In this document: piece after piece, positions 53,172 through 60,671 of the stretch
Layout of the letters: every line of letters starts with the position of its first letter
Numbering within the stretch: the first letter of the stretch is position 1
Source of the DNA: Fictibacillus marinisediminis
Lineage (GTDB): Bacteria > Bacillota > Bacilli > Bacillales > Fictibacillaceae
Reading direction: 5' to 3'
Assembly (NCBI RefSeq): GCF_023149135.1
Contig: NZ_JAIWJX010000002.1
Location: forward strand, 186,001 to 250,000
DNA: 64,000 nucleotides
Notes under the pieces: model-generated
What the model saw: only the letters and a program-made list of their open reading frames with translations
What the model was told of the DNA's origin: nothing
The model's database searches: none
Made by a program: the position numbers and the translations under genes

Positions 53172-53305
53172 GCAAGTAAATCTTGTCGAATCGCAAGTAA
53201 CGGCTGTGAAATCGCAAGTAAACGCTGTCGAATCGCAAGTAAACAAGCCAACGCCGCAAGTAAACAAGCCGAAGCCGCAAGTAAACCCACCAAAGCCGCA
53301 AGTAA
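53172..53305. repeat. 21-bp periodic repeat array B (seven units)
   Basis: The core GCAAGTAA starts at 53172, 53193, 53214, 53235, 53256, 53277 and 53298, again every 21 bases exactly. Two spacers share GTCGAATC and others GCCGAAGCC or similar. It is out of phase with array A by nine bases, so the arrays are separate. Confidence 0.9.
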
Positions 53306-53577
53306 CGATCCAAATCGCCCAAGGAAGACCAAGAAAGATCGCCTAAATTACCCTCATTTGATCTCGAACCCTCAAAATTACATCAAAAAGAAGCCACCCC
53401 GTAAGGGAAACCCCACAAAATCTATAAAAAGACCCCCCAATTAGTTTTTTTCTTCACTAACCCCCTTTCCACACACCAGCCAACGCAGTATCTCTGCAAT
53501 TTTATTAAAAAACACACATAACTCTCTTACAGCAGATATGGTATGATAGGTGAAATTATGGCTGAAGAGGTGTTAGC

Positions 53578-54720
53578 ATGAAGGATAAAAAGTTTGATAC
53601 AAAAGCTGTTCATTTTAGTACAATCCGGGAGTCGGCAGTGGCAAGCAAGGTACAGCCTATTTACCAAACCACTGCCTATTCATTTAAAGACCTGGATGAC
53701 ATTGAAGAGTATTTCAGAGGAAACAAGCCGTACTTGTATTCACGGGTGGATAATCCGAACAATGATGATTTAGCTGCGGGAGTAGCACGGCTGGAGGAAG
53801 CACCATCAGGAGCAGCGACGTCTTCTGGGCTTTCAGCTATCTTATGTGCAGTGCTCGCTGTTGCGCAAAATGGTGATCATATAGTTGCCTGTGATGACTT
53901 ATATGGCGGTACATATCATCTGTTTGCTTCAGAATTGAAGACGTTTGGCATCGATGTAACTTTTGTTTCGTTTGCGGATCAGCAATCCATTCAGGAAGCT
54001 ATTCGGCCAAACACAAAGATCCTCTACTCTGAATCCATCACGAATCCATTACTAAGAGTAGAGGACATTACGGGAATGGTTGAGCTGGCCAAGAAAAATA
54101 ATATTGTCTCCATGATCGATAATACATTTGCGACACCATACTTAATCCAGCCGTACGTGCAGGGAGTTAACGTGGTGATACATAGTGCAACCAAGTATAT
54201 TGCAGGGCATAGTGATGTAACCGCAGGTATCATTGCAGGAGATCAAAATATTATAGCGAAGGCCAAAGAAAAGATGGCGAACCTGGGCTGCAACCTTGGA
54301 CCGTTTGATGCATGGCTGGCTGCCAGAGGACTAAAGACACTTAGTGTGAGGATGGAACGGCAAGTGAAAAATGCGGCTTCTCTGGCTCAGGTTTTAACAG
54401 AACATCAGGCCGTTAAAAAGGTTTATTATCCTCAGTCTGCAAACGAAAAGGGCAACGGAGCCATCGTTACCGCTGAACTGAGTGAAAAAGCTGATATCGA
54501 GGCGTTTTTTCAAAACTTATCGTGGATCAAAATAGTTGCAACATTGGCGGGTGTAGAAACGAGTGTGTCCTATCCACTGAGAACATCACACCGTTCCATG
54601 CCGGCAGAGCTTATAAAAAAGCTGGGCATTACGAAACATGTAGTGAGGATTTCTGTTGGCATTGAAGATATTGAGGACATTACATATGCTTTTACAAATG
54701 CCCTGGATCACTCTTTGTAA
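53578..54720 (+). CDS. Trans-sulfuration (Cys/Met metabolism) PLP-dependent enzyme
   Basis: A 380-residue enzyme of the cystathionine gamma-synthase/beta-lyase family. The PLP lysine is in HSATKYIAGHSDVTAG (about residue 209) and the cofactor loop is SGLSAILCAV; YSRVDNPNND and TLAGVETSVSYP are usual substrate-site segments. It may act as cystathionine gamma-synthase, beta- or gamma-lyase, or methionine gamma-lyase; sequence alone does not decide. ATG 53578 follows GAGGTG. No terminator or S-box leader was found upstream; the repeat array lies there. Confidence 0.9.
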   Translation: MKDKKFDTKAVHFSTIRESAVASKVQPIYQTTAYSFKDLDDIEEYFRGNKPYLYSRVDNPNNDDLAAGVARLEEAPSGAATSSGLSAILCAVLAVAQNGDHIVACDDLYGGTYHLFASELKTFGIDVTFVSFADQQSIQEAIRPNTKILYSESITNPLLRVEDITGMVELAKKNNIVSMIDNTFATPYLIQPYVQGVNVVIHSATKYIAGHSDVTAGIIAGDQNIIAKAKEKMANLGCNLGPFDAWLAARGLKTLSVRMERQVKNAASLAQVLTEHQAVKKVYYPQSANEKGNGAIVTAELSEKADIEAFFQNLSWIKIVATLAGVETSVSYPLRTSHRSMPAELIKKLGITKHVVRISVGIEDIEDITYAFTNALDHSL

Positions 54721-54745
54721 GGTAATTCATGGTAAATTATCTGAT

Positions 54746-54774
54746 TTGTCGAATTTGTGAAAATGTGATAGAAT
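54746..54774 (+). promoter_or_regulatory. Sigma-A promoter of the amino-acid permease
   Basis: TTGTCG (54746-54751), a 17-bp spacer and TAGAAT (54769-54774). A Spo0A-like TTTGTCGAA (54745-54753) overlaps the -35. Confidence 0.6.
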
Positions 54775-54779
54775 AACCA

Positions 54780-54794
54780 TGAAAGCGCTTTACA
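54780..54794 (+). promoter_or_regulatory. Candidate cre site
   Basis: TGAAAGCGCTTTACA has the CcpA core AAAGCGCTTT and one mismatch to the consensus, and sits at the expected transcription start, which suggests repression. Confidence 0.5.
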
Positions 54795-54821
54795 CAGAAA
54801 GCAAGGAGGACAACAAGATAT

Positions 54822-56204
54822 ATGAAGCAACAACAGGAATTACACCGTGGATTGGAATCAAGACATATTACATTAATGTCACTTGGTGCCGCAATTGGTG
54901 TCGGGTTATTTTTAGGTTCTGCGAATGCTATTAAGCTTGCTGGTCCTGCTATACTCGTTGCTTATACTATTGCGGGCGCCGTAATGTTTTTGATTATGAG
55001 GGCTCTTGGAGAAATGGCCATTCATAATCCGGTAGCTGGTTCGTTCAGCCGATATGCAAAAGACAACCTTGGTCCGCTTTCCGGTTATATCACAGGCTGG
55101 AACTACTGGTTTTTATGGGTGGTTACCTGTATGGCCGAAATTACAGCAGTCGGAATCTACATGAAAGAATGGTTTCCTACTGTGCCGGGCTGGATATGGG
55201 CACTGGCTGCATTGGTGATTATGGCTGCGGTTAACTTAATTACCGCAAAAGCCTATGGAGAATTTGAATTTTGGTTTGCTCTAATTAAGATTGTCGCTAT
55301 TATCGTTTTAATTGTTACAGGTTTAGGCATTATTCTATTCGGTTTTGGAAATCATGGAATCGCTACAGGGATCAGCAACCTCTGGAATCATGGAGGATTT
55401 GCCCCTCATGGAATCAAAGGTATTTTAATGTCCATGCAAATGGTCATGTTCGCCTTCTTGGGCATTGAGATGATAGGTGTTACGGCGGGAGAGGTTAAAA
55501 ACCCGAAAAAGGTACTTGCCCGTGCCATCGACACCGTGTTTTGGAGAATTTTGTTATTCTACGTAGGTGCTCTTTTTGTAATCATGTCCATTTATCCATG
55601 GAATGAAATTGGCCCTGATCGAAGCCCGTTTGTACTGACATTTGATAAGATTGGGATTGCTCAAGCAGCAGGTATCATCAACTTTGTTGTTTTGACGGCA
55701 GCACTTTCAAGCTGTAACAGCGGTATTTTCAGCACAGGACGTATGCTGTTTAACTTGGCTGAGCAGGAACAAGCGCCATCCGGTATGAAGAAAATCAGCC
55801 GAAACGGTGTGCCATCAAAAGCTATTCTCGTATCTGCAGGAGCGCTGTTGATTGGAGTCGTTCTTAACTATCTATTCCCTGGTTCTGAAGTATTTGTCTG
55901 GATTACAAGTATCTCTACATTTGGAGCCATCTGGACTTGGGGAACCATTCTCTTGTCCCAGATGAAATTCAGAAAATCATTATCACCTCAAGAACTGAAG
56001 GAACTAAAATACAAAACACCATTGTATCCGTATGGTTCTTATATTGCTTTAGCCTTTTTGCTGATGGTGGTAGGAATCATGGGGTACTTTAAAGAAACAC
56101 GAATCGCTCTTATCGTTGGACCGATCTGGATTTTAGGACTTGTTGCTTTTTATTATGGAAAAGGTCTTAATAAAAAGGATAATAAAGACGAGAAAGTGGC
56201 ATAA
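54822..56204 (+). CDS. Amino-acid permease (APC superfamily)
   Basis: A 460-residue transporter with 12 hydrophobic helices and the amino-acid transporter family motif in the first helix (LMSLGAAIGVGLFLGSANAI), followed by GEMAIHNPVAGSFSRYA and, near residue 235, GVTAGEVKNPKKVLARAI. These are typical of AAT-type permeases such as AlaP, RocE or YbxG; the substrate is not clear. ATG 54822 follows AAGGAGG. A cre site and a Spo0A-like box lie in its promoter region, so expression should follow carbon supply and growth phase. Confidence 0.9.
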   Translation: MKQQQELHRGLESRHITLMSLGAAIGVGLFLGSANAIKLAGPAILVAYTIAGAVMFLIMRALGEMAIHNPVAGSFSRYAKDNLGPLSGYITGWNYWFLWVVTCMAEITAVGIYMKEWFPTVPGWIWALAALVIMAAVNLITAKAYGEFEFWFALIKIVAIIVLIVTGLGIILFGFGNHGIATGISNLWNHGGFAPHGIKGILMSMQMVMFAFLGIEMIGVTAGEVKNPKKVLARAIDTVFWRILLFYVGALFVIMSIYPWNEIGPDRSPFVLTFDKIGIAQAAGIINFVVLTAALSSCNSGIFSTGRMLFNLAEQEQAPSGMKKISRNGVPSKAILVSAGALLIGVVLNYLFPGSEVFVWITSISTFGAIWTWGTILLSQMKFRKSLSPQELKELKYKTPLYPYGSYIALAFLLMVVGIMGYFKETRIALIVGPIWILGLVAFYYGKGLNKKDNKDEKVA

Positions 56205-56214
56205 TAATTTTAAG

Positions 56215-56250
56215 TTGCACGTCAGTAAAAATTTACTGGCGTGCAATTAT
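56215..56250 (+). terminator. Hairpin terminator of the permease gene
   Basis: TTGCACG-T-CAGTAAA / TTTACTG-G-CGTGCAA stem, followed by ATTATAC rather than a pure T-run. Confidence 0.6.
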
Positions 56251-56353
56251 ACAAAAAGGGTTGCGTGATTTCAAAATTCATGATATATTAATTATTGTCG
56301 ACTCAGACATAAATAAGTTCGGATGGCAAAGTCAGCCGAATACATCATATCAT

Positions 56354-56430
<77 letters not shown>

Positions 56431-56465
56431 ATTTAATTTATCTACTCCATGAGTAAATGATAAAT

Positions 56466-56541
56466 GGACCCGTGGTGTAGTGGTTAACATGCCTGCCTGT
56501 CACGCAGGAGATCGCCGGTTCGACCCCGGTCGGGTCCGCCA
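56466..56541 (+). tRNA. tRNA-Asp (GTC), second copy
   Basis: Acceptor GGACCCG/CGGGTCC, anticodon GTC, encoded CCA. It differs from the copy at 46864 by one base in the acceptor. Confidence 0.96.
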
Positions 56542-56558
56542 TTACTTTTAAAACGTAA

Positions 56559-56585
56559 ACGAAACAATTTGTTTCGTGTTTTTTT
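56559..56585 (+). terminator. Terminator of the tRNA pair
   Basis: ACGAAAC / GTTTCGT stem with a five-base loop and seven T. Confidence 0.88.
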
Positions 56586-56640
56586 ATGTAAAAATAGGTT
56601 TTTTTCATAAAATAAGATAAACTAATAAAAGACACATAAC

Positions 56641-56673
56641 CCTTAGGATCATTCGATGCCTAGGGCTTTTTTG
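56641..56673 (+). terminator. Second hairpin terminator
   Basis: CCCT-T-AGG / CCTAGGG imperfect stem followed by T-run. It lies before thiL. Confidence 0.5.
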
Positions 56674-56756
56674 TAAAAAAAAGCACAGGGATTATAGAAT
56701 AAAAAATCAAAGGGCTTTTTTGTAAAAACGATCGTGAAAGTGGAAGGGTACATACG

Positions 56757-57740
56757 ATGAAGGATGAATTTGAGTGGATTAAAACGATTAGTCCGGCCAG
56801 CCATAAACAGTCTTCGCTTATACAAGGAATTGGGGATGATGCGGCTCTCATAAAAGGTTCAGCGCTTGATCAGATTGTATGCCTTGATACGATGGTGGAG
56901 GGCGTTCATTTCACGCAAAGCACATTGACTCCGTTTCAGGTCGGCCATAAAGCGCTTGCCGCCAACATTAGCGATATTGCTGCAATGGGTGGTATCCCCC
57001 TCTTTTACTTGGTTTCCATTTCTATTCCGCCTTCATGGGAGGAAGGGGAGCTGTCCCAGATCTACAAGGGGATGGCTGCACTTGCTGAAGAATATGATAT
57101 GGATCTGATCGGCGGCGATACCGTTTCTACGAAAGGTCCTCTTGTTCTATCTGTGACTGTATTGGGCCAGGTAGAGCAAGGAAGGAAGCTTTTGAGAAGC
57201 AACGCTGAACCTGATGATGTTGTTTTTGTATCAGGCCCGGTCGGAGATTCAGCAGGTGGATTGTCCCTGCTTTTAGAACGGTCTCACCAAGGTGAATTCA
57301 GCACAGTGGAAGCTCTCCTTGTTAAAGAGCATCAGCTTCCTTTGCCGCATGTGGGGGCAGGGAGGATCTTGGCGAAGTCCAACAGACGAGTGGCACTGAA
57401 CGATATCAGTGATGGCATGGCCAGCGAAGCAAATGAGATCGCTGAAGCGAGCAGTGTTTCGATCACACTTTTTCATGATAAACTTCCAAAAAGTGCAGCC
57501 ATCCAGCACTATCCCAGCAAGATGCAGGATGAATGGATGCTGTTTGGCGGAGAAGATTACAAACTGATCGGGACAATGTCTCCGGATGCCTTTCCTGAAG
57601 TGCAGGCGGCATGCGAAAAAGCCGGGATTTGTTTAACGGTGATCGGACGGGTGACAAAAGGGACACCAGGTGTGCTGCTGGACAGAGGAACTTCGATTGA
57701 AAAACTGTCGAAAGCGGGATATAACCATTTTTCTGATTGA
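56757..57740 (+). CDS. thiL: Thiamine-monophosphate kinase
   Basis: A 327-residue ATP-dependent kinase that converts thiamine phosphate to thiamine diphosphate. It belongs to the PurM/ThiL fold: GIGDDAALI (residues 23-31), LDTMVEGVHF, ALAANISDIAAMGG, LIGGDTVS, and LNDISDGMASE. The length is usual. ATG 56757 has only a weak site upstream (GGAAGGG). It begins the thiL-tsaE-tsaB-rimI-tsaD operon, as in B. subtilis (ydiA-ydiE). Confidence 0.95.
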   Translation: MKDEFEWIKTISPASHKQSSLIQGIGDDAALIKGSALDQIVCLDTMVEGVHFTQSTLTPFQVGHKALAANISDIAAMGGIPLFYLVSISIPPSWEEGELSQIYKGMAALAEEYDMDLIGGDTVSTKGPLVLSVTVLGQVEQGRKLLRSNAEPDDVVFVSGPVGDSAGGLSLLLERSHQGEFSTVEALLVKEHQLPLPHVGAGRILAKSNRRVALNDISDGMASEANEIAEASSVSITLFHDKLPKSAAIQHYPSKMQDEWMLFGGEDYKLIGTMSPDAFPEVQAACEKAGICLTVIGRVTKGTPGVLLDRGTSIEKLSKAGYNHFSD

Positions 57741-57749
57741 GGTGCAGGT

Positions 57750-58205
57750 ATGGAACAACTTTTAATAACAACAGCCTCTCCTGAAGAAACGAGTGAGCTT
57801 GCTGAGAAGCTTGGAACCTTGCTTGGGCCGGGGGATGTGCTTACTCTTGAAGGAGATCTTGGTGCAGGTAAAACGACATTCACAAAAGGTCTTGCCAAGG
57901 GTCTGGGTGTAAAGCGGGTGGTCAATTCACCGACATTCACCATCATTAAAGAATATAAGGGGCGTCTGCCTTTTTATCATATGGATGTATATCGTTTAGA
58001 AGACAGCGATGAAGACTTGGGATTTGAGGAATATTTTGAAGGTGAGGGAGTAACGGTGGTGGAATGGGCACAGTTCATTGCTGACCGGCTTCCGGAAGAC
58101 CGGCTGAATATTGTGATCCGCCGCACGGGAGACGAAAAAAGGGAATTGAAATTTCACCCTGCAGGCGAACGATTTATTACGATATGTAAGGAGTTAGGGA
58201 AATGA
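57750..58205 (+). CDS. tsaE: tRNA t6A biosynthesis ATPase TsaE
   Basis: A 151-residue P-loop ATPase of the complex that makes threonylcarbamoyl-adenosine at position 37 of ANN-decoding tRNAs. Walker A is GDLGAGKTTFTKGL (about residues 33-46), and NSPTFTIIKEY and VVEWAQF are conserved. ATG 57750 follows GAGGTG nine bases after the thiL stop, and it overlaps tsaB by four bases. Confidence 0.95.
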   Translation: MEQLLITTASPEETSELAEKLGTLLGPGDVLTLEGDLGAGKTTFTKGLAKGLGVKRVVNSPTFTIIKEYKGRLPFYHMDVYRLEDSDEDLGFEEYFEGEGVTVVEWAQFIADRLPEDRLNIVIRRTGDEKRELKFHPAGERFITICKELGK

Positions 58206-58894
58206 AGGCCTTAGCCATAGATACATCGAACCTCGTCATGGGTATTGCTGTGGTTGATGGAGAGAAAGTCATTGGGGATTATACGACGAACCTGAAAAAG
58301 AATCACTCCATCCGGGTTATGCCGGCGATTCATGATTTATTGAAAGAAATGAATATGAAGCCAGCCGATCTGGACCGGATCATTACGGCGAAAGGGCCGG
58401 GATCGTATACAGGAGTAAGAATCGGGGTAACGGTCGCGAAAACGCTGGCCTGGGCGCTGAAAAAGGAGCTCGCAGGTGTTTCCAGTCTTGAGGTCTTGGC
58501 TCAGAACGGAAAATACTTCAATGGCTATGTCTGCCCGTTGTTTGACGCCAGGAGGACCCAGCTATATACAGGCTTGTATGGCTGTGAAGAGGGAAGCTTT
58601 CAAGCGGTAAAAGAGGACCGGCTTGCATTGAGGAGCAGCTGGCTCGAAGAATTGAAGCGCCTGGAGAAACCGGTTCTGTTTTTGGGGAATGATCTAGAGC
58701 TGCATAAAGAAAGTATTCTAGAAGAGCTCGGTGATCAAGCAGTGTTCGGCACGTCAGCTGATCATAACCCGCGCCCGTCTGAACTTGCACGAATCGGAAT
58801 GGGGAAAGAACCAGAATCTGTGCATCATTTTGTTCCCAGCTACCTTCAGCTTGCTGAAGCAGAAGTGAATTGGCTGGCGGCACAGAAGAAGTAG
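58202..58894 (+). CDS. tsaB: tRNA t6A biosynthesis protein TsaB
   Basis: A 230-residue ASKHA-fold partner of TsaD without its own metal-binding histidines. LAIDTSNLVMGIAVVD, AKGPGSYTGVRIGVTVAKTLAWAL and YVCPLFDARRTQLYTGLY are typical. It works as scaffold of the TsaBDE complex. ATG 58202 overlaps the tsaE stop. Confidence 0.95.
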   Translation: MKALAIDTSNLVMGIAVVDGEKVIGDYTTNLKKNHSIRVMPAIHDLLKEMNMKPADLDRIITAKGPGSYTGVRIGVTVAKTLAWALKKELAGVSSLEVLAQNGKYFNGYVCPLFDARRTQLYTGLYGCEEGSFQAVKEDRLALRSSWLEELKRLEKPVLFLGNDLELHKESILEELGDQAVFGTSADHNPRPSELARIGMGKEPESVHHFVPSYLQLAEAEVNWLAAQKK

Positions 58895-58903
58895 GTGCAG
58901 ACC

Positions 58904-59353
58904 ATGGAGGAGACATACACATACAGGTTGGCGACGGTCAATGACTTGCAGGATATCATTGAGATCGAACACGCTTCCTTTACCCTGCCTTGGACACAGG
59001 AAGCTTTTTATAATGAGATTGTCCATAATCAGTTTGCCTACTACCTTTTACTAGAGACGGATGGGAAAATTGTTGGGTACTGCGGTGTTTGGGTCATTAT
59101 AGATGATGCTCATATCACAAATGTGGCGATCCGCCCTGAATACAGGGGCAAGAAGCTTGGGGAAGCAATCATGAAGCAGGCGATGATACTGGCGAAGCGT
59201 TATGGTTCAGCAAGGCTCAGCCTTGAAGTCAGGGTCAGCAACTATGTAGCACAAAATTTATACCGCAAGCTTGGTTTTCAGGATGGCGGTATCAGAAAAA
59301 ATTATTACAGCGATAATGGTGAAGACGCTTTAGTGATGTGGGTGATGCTTTGA
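58904..59353 (+). CDS. rimI: Ribosomal protein S18-alanine N-acetyltransferase (RimI)
   Basis: A 149-residue GNAT enzyme. The acetyl-CoA motif is [16 protein letters not shown] (about residues 73-88), followed by [21 protein letters not shown] and [12 protein letters not shown], all characteristic of RimI. The start is ATG 58904 six bases after AGGTG; an in-frame GTG at 58895 overlaps that site. It is situated between tsaB and tsaD. Confidence 0.92.
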   Translation: MEETYTYRLATVNDLQDIIEIEHASFTLPWTQEAFYNEIVHNQFAYYLLLETDGKIVGYCGVWVIIDDAHITNVAIRPEYRGKKLGEAIMKQAMILAKRYGSARLSLEVRVSNYVAQNLYRKLGFQDGGIRKNYYSDNGEDALVMWVML

Positions 59354-60369
59354 TGAAACAGGATGAAATTATACTGGCGATTGAAACGAGCTGTGATGAA
59401 ACAGCGGTCGCGCTCGTGAAAAATGGAACAGAAATTATGGCAAACGTAGTCGCTTCACAAATTGAAAGCCATAAGCGTTTTGGCGGAGTCGTGCCTGAAG
59501 TGGCATCACGCCATCATGTTGAACAGATTACGGTAGTGATGGAAGAAGCGCTTCAGAATGCGGGAATTACGATGGAAGACGTGACGGCGGTTGCCGTTAC
59601 AGAGGGACCAGGACTCGTGGGAGCGCTTTTGATCGGTGTGAATGCGGCGAAAGCCTTGGCATTTGCCCACGGTCTTCCGCTCGTACCGGTTCATCATATC
59701 GCCGGGCATATCTATGCCAACCGGCTGATCACTGAGATGAAATTCCCGCTGCTTGCTCTTGTTGTTTCAGGGGGCCATACTGAGCTCGTTCTGATGAAGG
59801 AGCATGGCTCGTTTGAAGTGATCGGTGAGACGAGAGATGACGCAGCTGGAGAGGCTTATGACAAAGTAGCGCGTACCTTGAACCTTCCGTATCCGGGAGG
59901 ACCGCACATTGATCAGCTTGCTCAGGACGGGGAACCCGTCCTTAACCTGCCCCGTGCCTGGCTGGAAGCAGACTCTTATGATTTTAGCTTCAGCGGCTTA
60001 AAGTCAGCTGTTATCAATACCGTCCACAATGCGGCGCAGCGTGGAGAGATCATTAAGCCTGAAGATCTGGCGGCGAGTTTTCAGGCATCGGTCATTGATG
60101 TGCTTGTAGAAAAAACCGCACGTGCTGCGCGTGAGCATCATGTGAAACAGGTGCTCTTAGCAGGCGGTGTAGCAGCGAATAAAGGATTAAGAGCGGCGCT
60201 GGAAGCTAAGTTCAGCGATCTTCCCTATGAGCTCATTATTCCTCCGCTCAACTTATGCACAGATAATGCTGCCATGATCGCAGCAGCCGGCAGTATTGCC
60301 TATCAAAAAGGGAAAAGAGCAGACTGGGCACTCAATGGTGTACCAGGTCTCGATTTAGAGGCACAATAA
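59353..60369 (+). CDS. tsaD: tRNA N6-adenosine threonylcarbamoyltransferase TsaD
   Basis: A 338-residue metalloprotein (Kae1/Gcp family) that transfers threonylcarbamoyl to A37 of tRNA. The metal-binding [11 protein letters not shown] (two His), the [10 protein letters not shown] phosphate loop and the C-terminal CTDNAAMIA aspartate are present. ATG 59353 overlaps the rimI stop by one base, so it depends on coupled translation; the ribosome site is weak. A terminator and a DnaA-box cluster follow. Confidence 0.95.
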   Translation: MKQDEIILAIETSCDETAVALVKNGTEIMANVVASQIESHKRFGGVVPEVASRHHVEQITVVMEEALQNAGITMEDVTAVAVTEGPGLVGALLIGVNAAKALAFAHGLPLVPVHHIAGHIYANRLITEMKFPLLALVVSGGHTELVLMKEHGSFEVIGETRDDAAGEAYDKVARTLNLPYPGGPHIDQLAQDGEPVLNLPRAWLEADSYDFSFSGLKSAVINTVHNAAQRGEIIKPEDLAASFQASVIDVLVEKTARAAREHHVKQVLLAGGVAANKGLRAALEAKFSDLPYELIIPPLNLCTDNAAMIAAAGSIAYQKGKRADWALNGVPGLDLEAQ

Positions 60370-60375
60370 CGTAAG

Positions 60376-60407
60376 AATCCCTTCTACATGTGAGAAGGGA
60401 TTTTTTT
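60376..60407 (+). terminator. Terminator of the thiL-tsaD operon
   Basis: AATCCCTTCT / AGAAGGGATT stem with a seven-base loop and seven T. Confidence 0.9.
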
Positions 60408-60435
60408 GTTGAGGCATTTTAGTGCTTTAGTGAGA

Positions 60436-60620
60436 TGTGGACAAAGTTATCCACAGGACAGGGGATAATGTGAATAAATGAAAAGAAAGCAATAAAACTG
60501 CTTTCTATGCCTGTGCATAAAATAATGTGGATAACATTTTATGAAACTGTGGATAATGTGTATAACTATGTTGATGAAAGAGTTATTATCTATAAAAGCT
60601 GTGTATAACCTTGTGGATAC
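60436..60620. other. DnaA-box cluster outside oriC
   Basis: Seven matches to TTATNCACA lie in 162 bases: one on the plus strand (60447-60455) and six on the minus strand (60469, 60512, 60526, 60548, 60557, 60600 as left ends). Four of the seven have the perfect or one-step TTATCCACA/TTATACACA forms. Near matches flank them at 60436 and 60612. A hairpin AGAAAGCA/TGCTTTCT is at 60484-60506. No gene is present. Confidence 0.88.
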
Positions 60621-60641
60621 TGTGAATTATAGCAAAATAAA

Positions 60642-60666
60642 AACAACGGTGCCTGACACCGTTGTT
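60642..60666 (-). terminator. Palindromic repeat acting as ydiF terminator
   Basis: A 10-bp stem AACAACGGTG / CACCGTTGTT with a five-base loop. Its core GGTGCCTGACACC is a variant of the repeat at 24019 and 24057. On the minus strand it follows the ydiF stop and leads into TTTTATTTT. Confidence 0.75.
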
Positions 60667-60671
60667 GGGGA

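Noticed and set aside
52890-53305. CRISPR array
   Set aside because: The repeat core is only 8-10 bases, spacers are about 13 bases, and no cas genes are nearby.
52761-53332. Minus-strand frames with seven-residue repeats such as LLAIRQ or FTC
   Set aside because: A 21-bp period gives a seven-residue repeat in every frame; there is no ribosome site and alternative frames are equally open.
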